In this document: piece after piece, positions 6,647-7,048 of the stretch
How the letters are laid out: every line of letters begins with the position of its first letter
Position numbering within the stretch: position 1 is the stretch's first letter
DNA from: Shewanella sp.
Lineage (GTDB): Bacteria; Pseudomonadota; Gammaproteobacteria; Enterobacterales; Shewanellaceae
Length of the DNA stretch: 7,048 bases
Direction of reading: 5' to 3'
NCBI GenBank assembly: GCA_004195335.1
Contig: SDWK01000756.1
Span: 1 to 7,048, forward strand
Notes under the pieces: model-generated
Database searches by the model: none
What the model was told of the DNA's origin: nothing
What the model saw: the letters and a program-made list of their open reading frames with translations, nothing else
Program-made: the position numbers and the translations under genes

Positions 6647-7048
6647 TTAGTCCAATCTGAATTGAAGAGCTTCAAGCCCCCAATCAGAGAGTAAAACATC
6701 TCGTATGCGTTCCCTATCCATCTCTGTGCTGCAACCCCACAAATTGCCACAAGTTTGTCCCGCAATATTAGAGCCTGTGCCGCTAGATGTGTCAGGGATA
6801 GAGTTATTTAATCTTGCTATCTCTGCATCAAAGTACTCAGTATATTGTGGTGCCGAGACGGTAATAGTTTCCATCTCACCTATTGGTGGTGTTGAACCGC
6901 TGGTGGCATGACTTTCTATTCGAGAATCAATGAGCGCATATAGTTTAGGAAGTGCCAAAGATGATGTTTCAGGAGAATTTTTTAGTTTGCTTGCAAACTT
7001 GATTGTTTCTTGATTATTGAGTGAAAAAGCTTGTGATAACCATTCATC
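6647..7048 (-). CDS. Unrecognised protein, C-terminal 133 residues (5' end outside window)
   Basis: On the minus strand the frame is open from the window edge to TAA at 6649-6647, giving at least 133 residues. A TTG at 6958 could be taken as a start, but the frame continues upstream with normal coding character (DEWLSQAFSLNNQETIKF), so the gene most likely begins beyond 7048. The visible part is hydrophilic, with no membrane segment and two cysteines in GQTCGNLWGC. It ends in a charged segment, MDRERIRDVLLSDWGLEALQFRLD region. A low-complexity Ser/Thr/Gly/Pro stretch (HATSGSTPPIGEMETITVSA) may be a linker before a small C-terminal domain, as in modular secreted or effector-like proteins, but that is a guess. 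I do not recognise a family and assign no function. It converges on the deacetylase gene. The plus-strand frame opposite (6705-6911) is shorter and looks like a shadow. Confidence 0.6.
   Translation of the reverse strand, partial: DEWLSQAFSLNNQETIKFASKLKNSPETSSLALPKLYALIDSRIESHATSGSTPPIGEMETITVSAPQYTEYFDAEIARLNNSIPDTSSGTGSNIAGQTCGNLWGCSTEMDRERIRDVLLSDWGLEALQFRLD

Noticed and set aside
6705..6911. Plus-strand frame opposite the last gene
   Set aside because: The minus-strand frame is longer, open to the window edge and hydrophilic with normal codon use; the plus-strand one is its shadow.

Overview
The window looks like chromosomal DNA of a marine-type gammaproteobacterium, most likely Shewanella or a close relative. 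This rests on the metB-metL-metF order, strong similarity of the three Met proteins to the E. coli family pattern, tandem MetJ boxes, and GC-rich mini-hairpin repeats of a kind I associate with Shewanella intergenic regions. The genus is an inference from memory; no search was run.

Left part (1-4192) is methionine biosynthesis. It opens inside metB (cystathionine gamma-synthase, 5' end outside the window), followed 12 bases later by metL (bifunctional aspartokinase / homoserine dehydrogenase), presumably one operon. A roughly 240-base mosaic of small hairpins and direct repeats follows metL and may end metBL transcription. Next come a sigma70-type promoter, two abutting MetJ operator boxes, and metF (5,10-methylenetetrahydrofolate reductase). 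metF is interrupted: one A is missing from an A-run at 3747-3752, so the frame closes at 3755. Reading on in the -1 frame restores a normal 296-residue MetF ending just before a good intrinsic terminator. Together MetL supplies homoserine, MetB makes cystathionine, and MetF supplies the methyl donor for the last step of methionine synthesis.

Middle part (4193-5428) starts with a gene for an RcsF-like outer-membrane lipoprotein. Its four C-terminal cysteines match the E. coli RcsF disulfide spacing. Then comes about 340 bases with no intact gene but a decayed coding remnant (about 4942-5184), whose stop codon overlaps the start of a small eight-cysteine CWC-type protein gene.

Right part (5429-7048) holds a PIG-L/LmbE-type zinc deacetylase with a lipoprotein signal, a hairpin, and the C-terminal end of an unrecognised minus-strand gene that runs off the window. 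The two genes converge.

I see no transposase, phage gene, CRISPR array, tRNA or rRNA, and no convincing evidence of an undescribed multi-gene system. The points most worth checking are the metF frameshift, the hairpin mosaic, and the decayed gene before the CWC protein.
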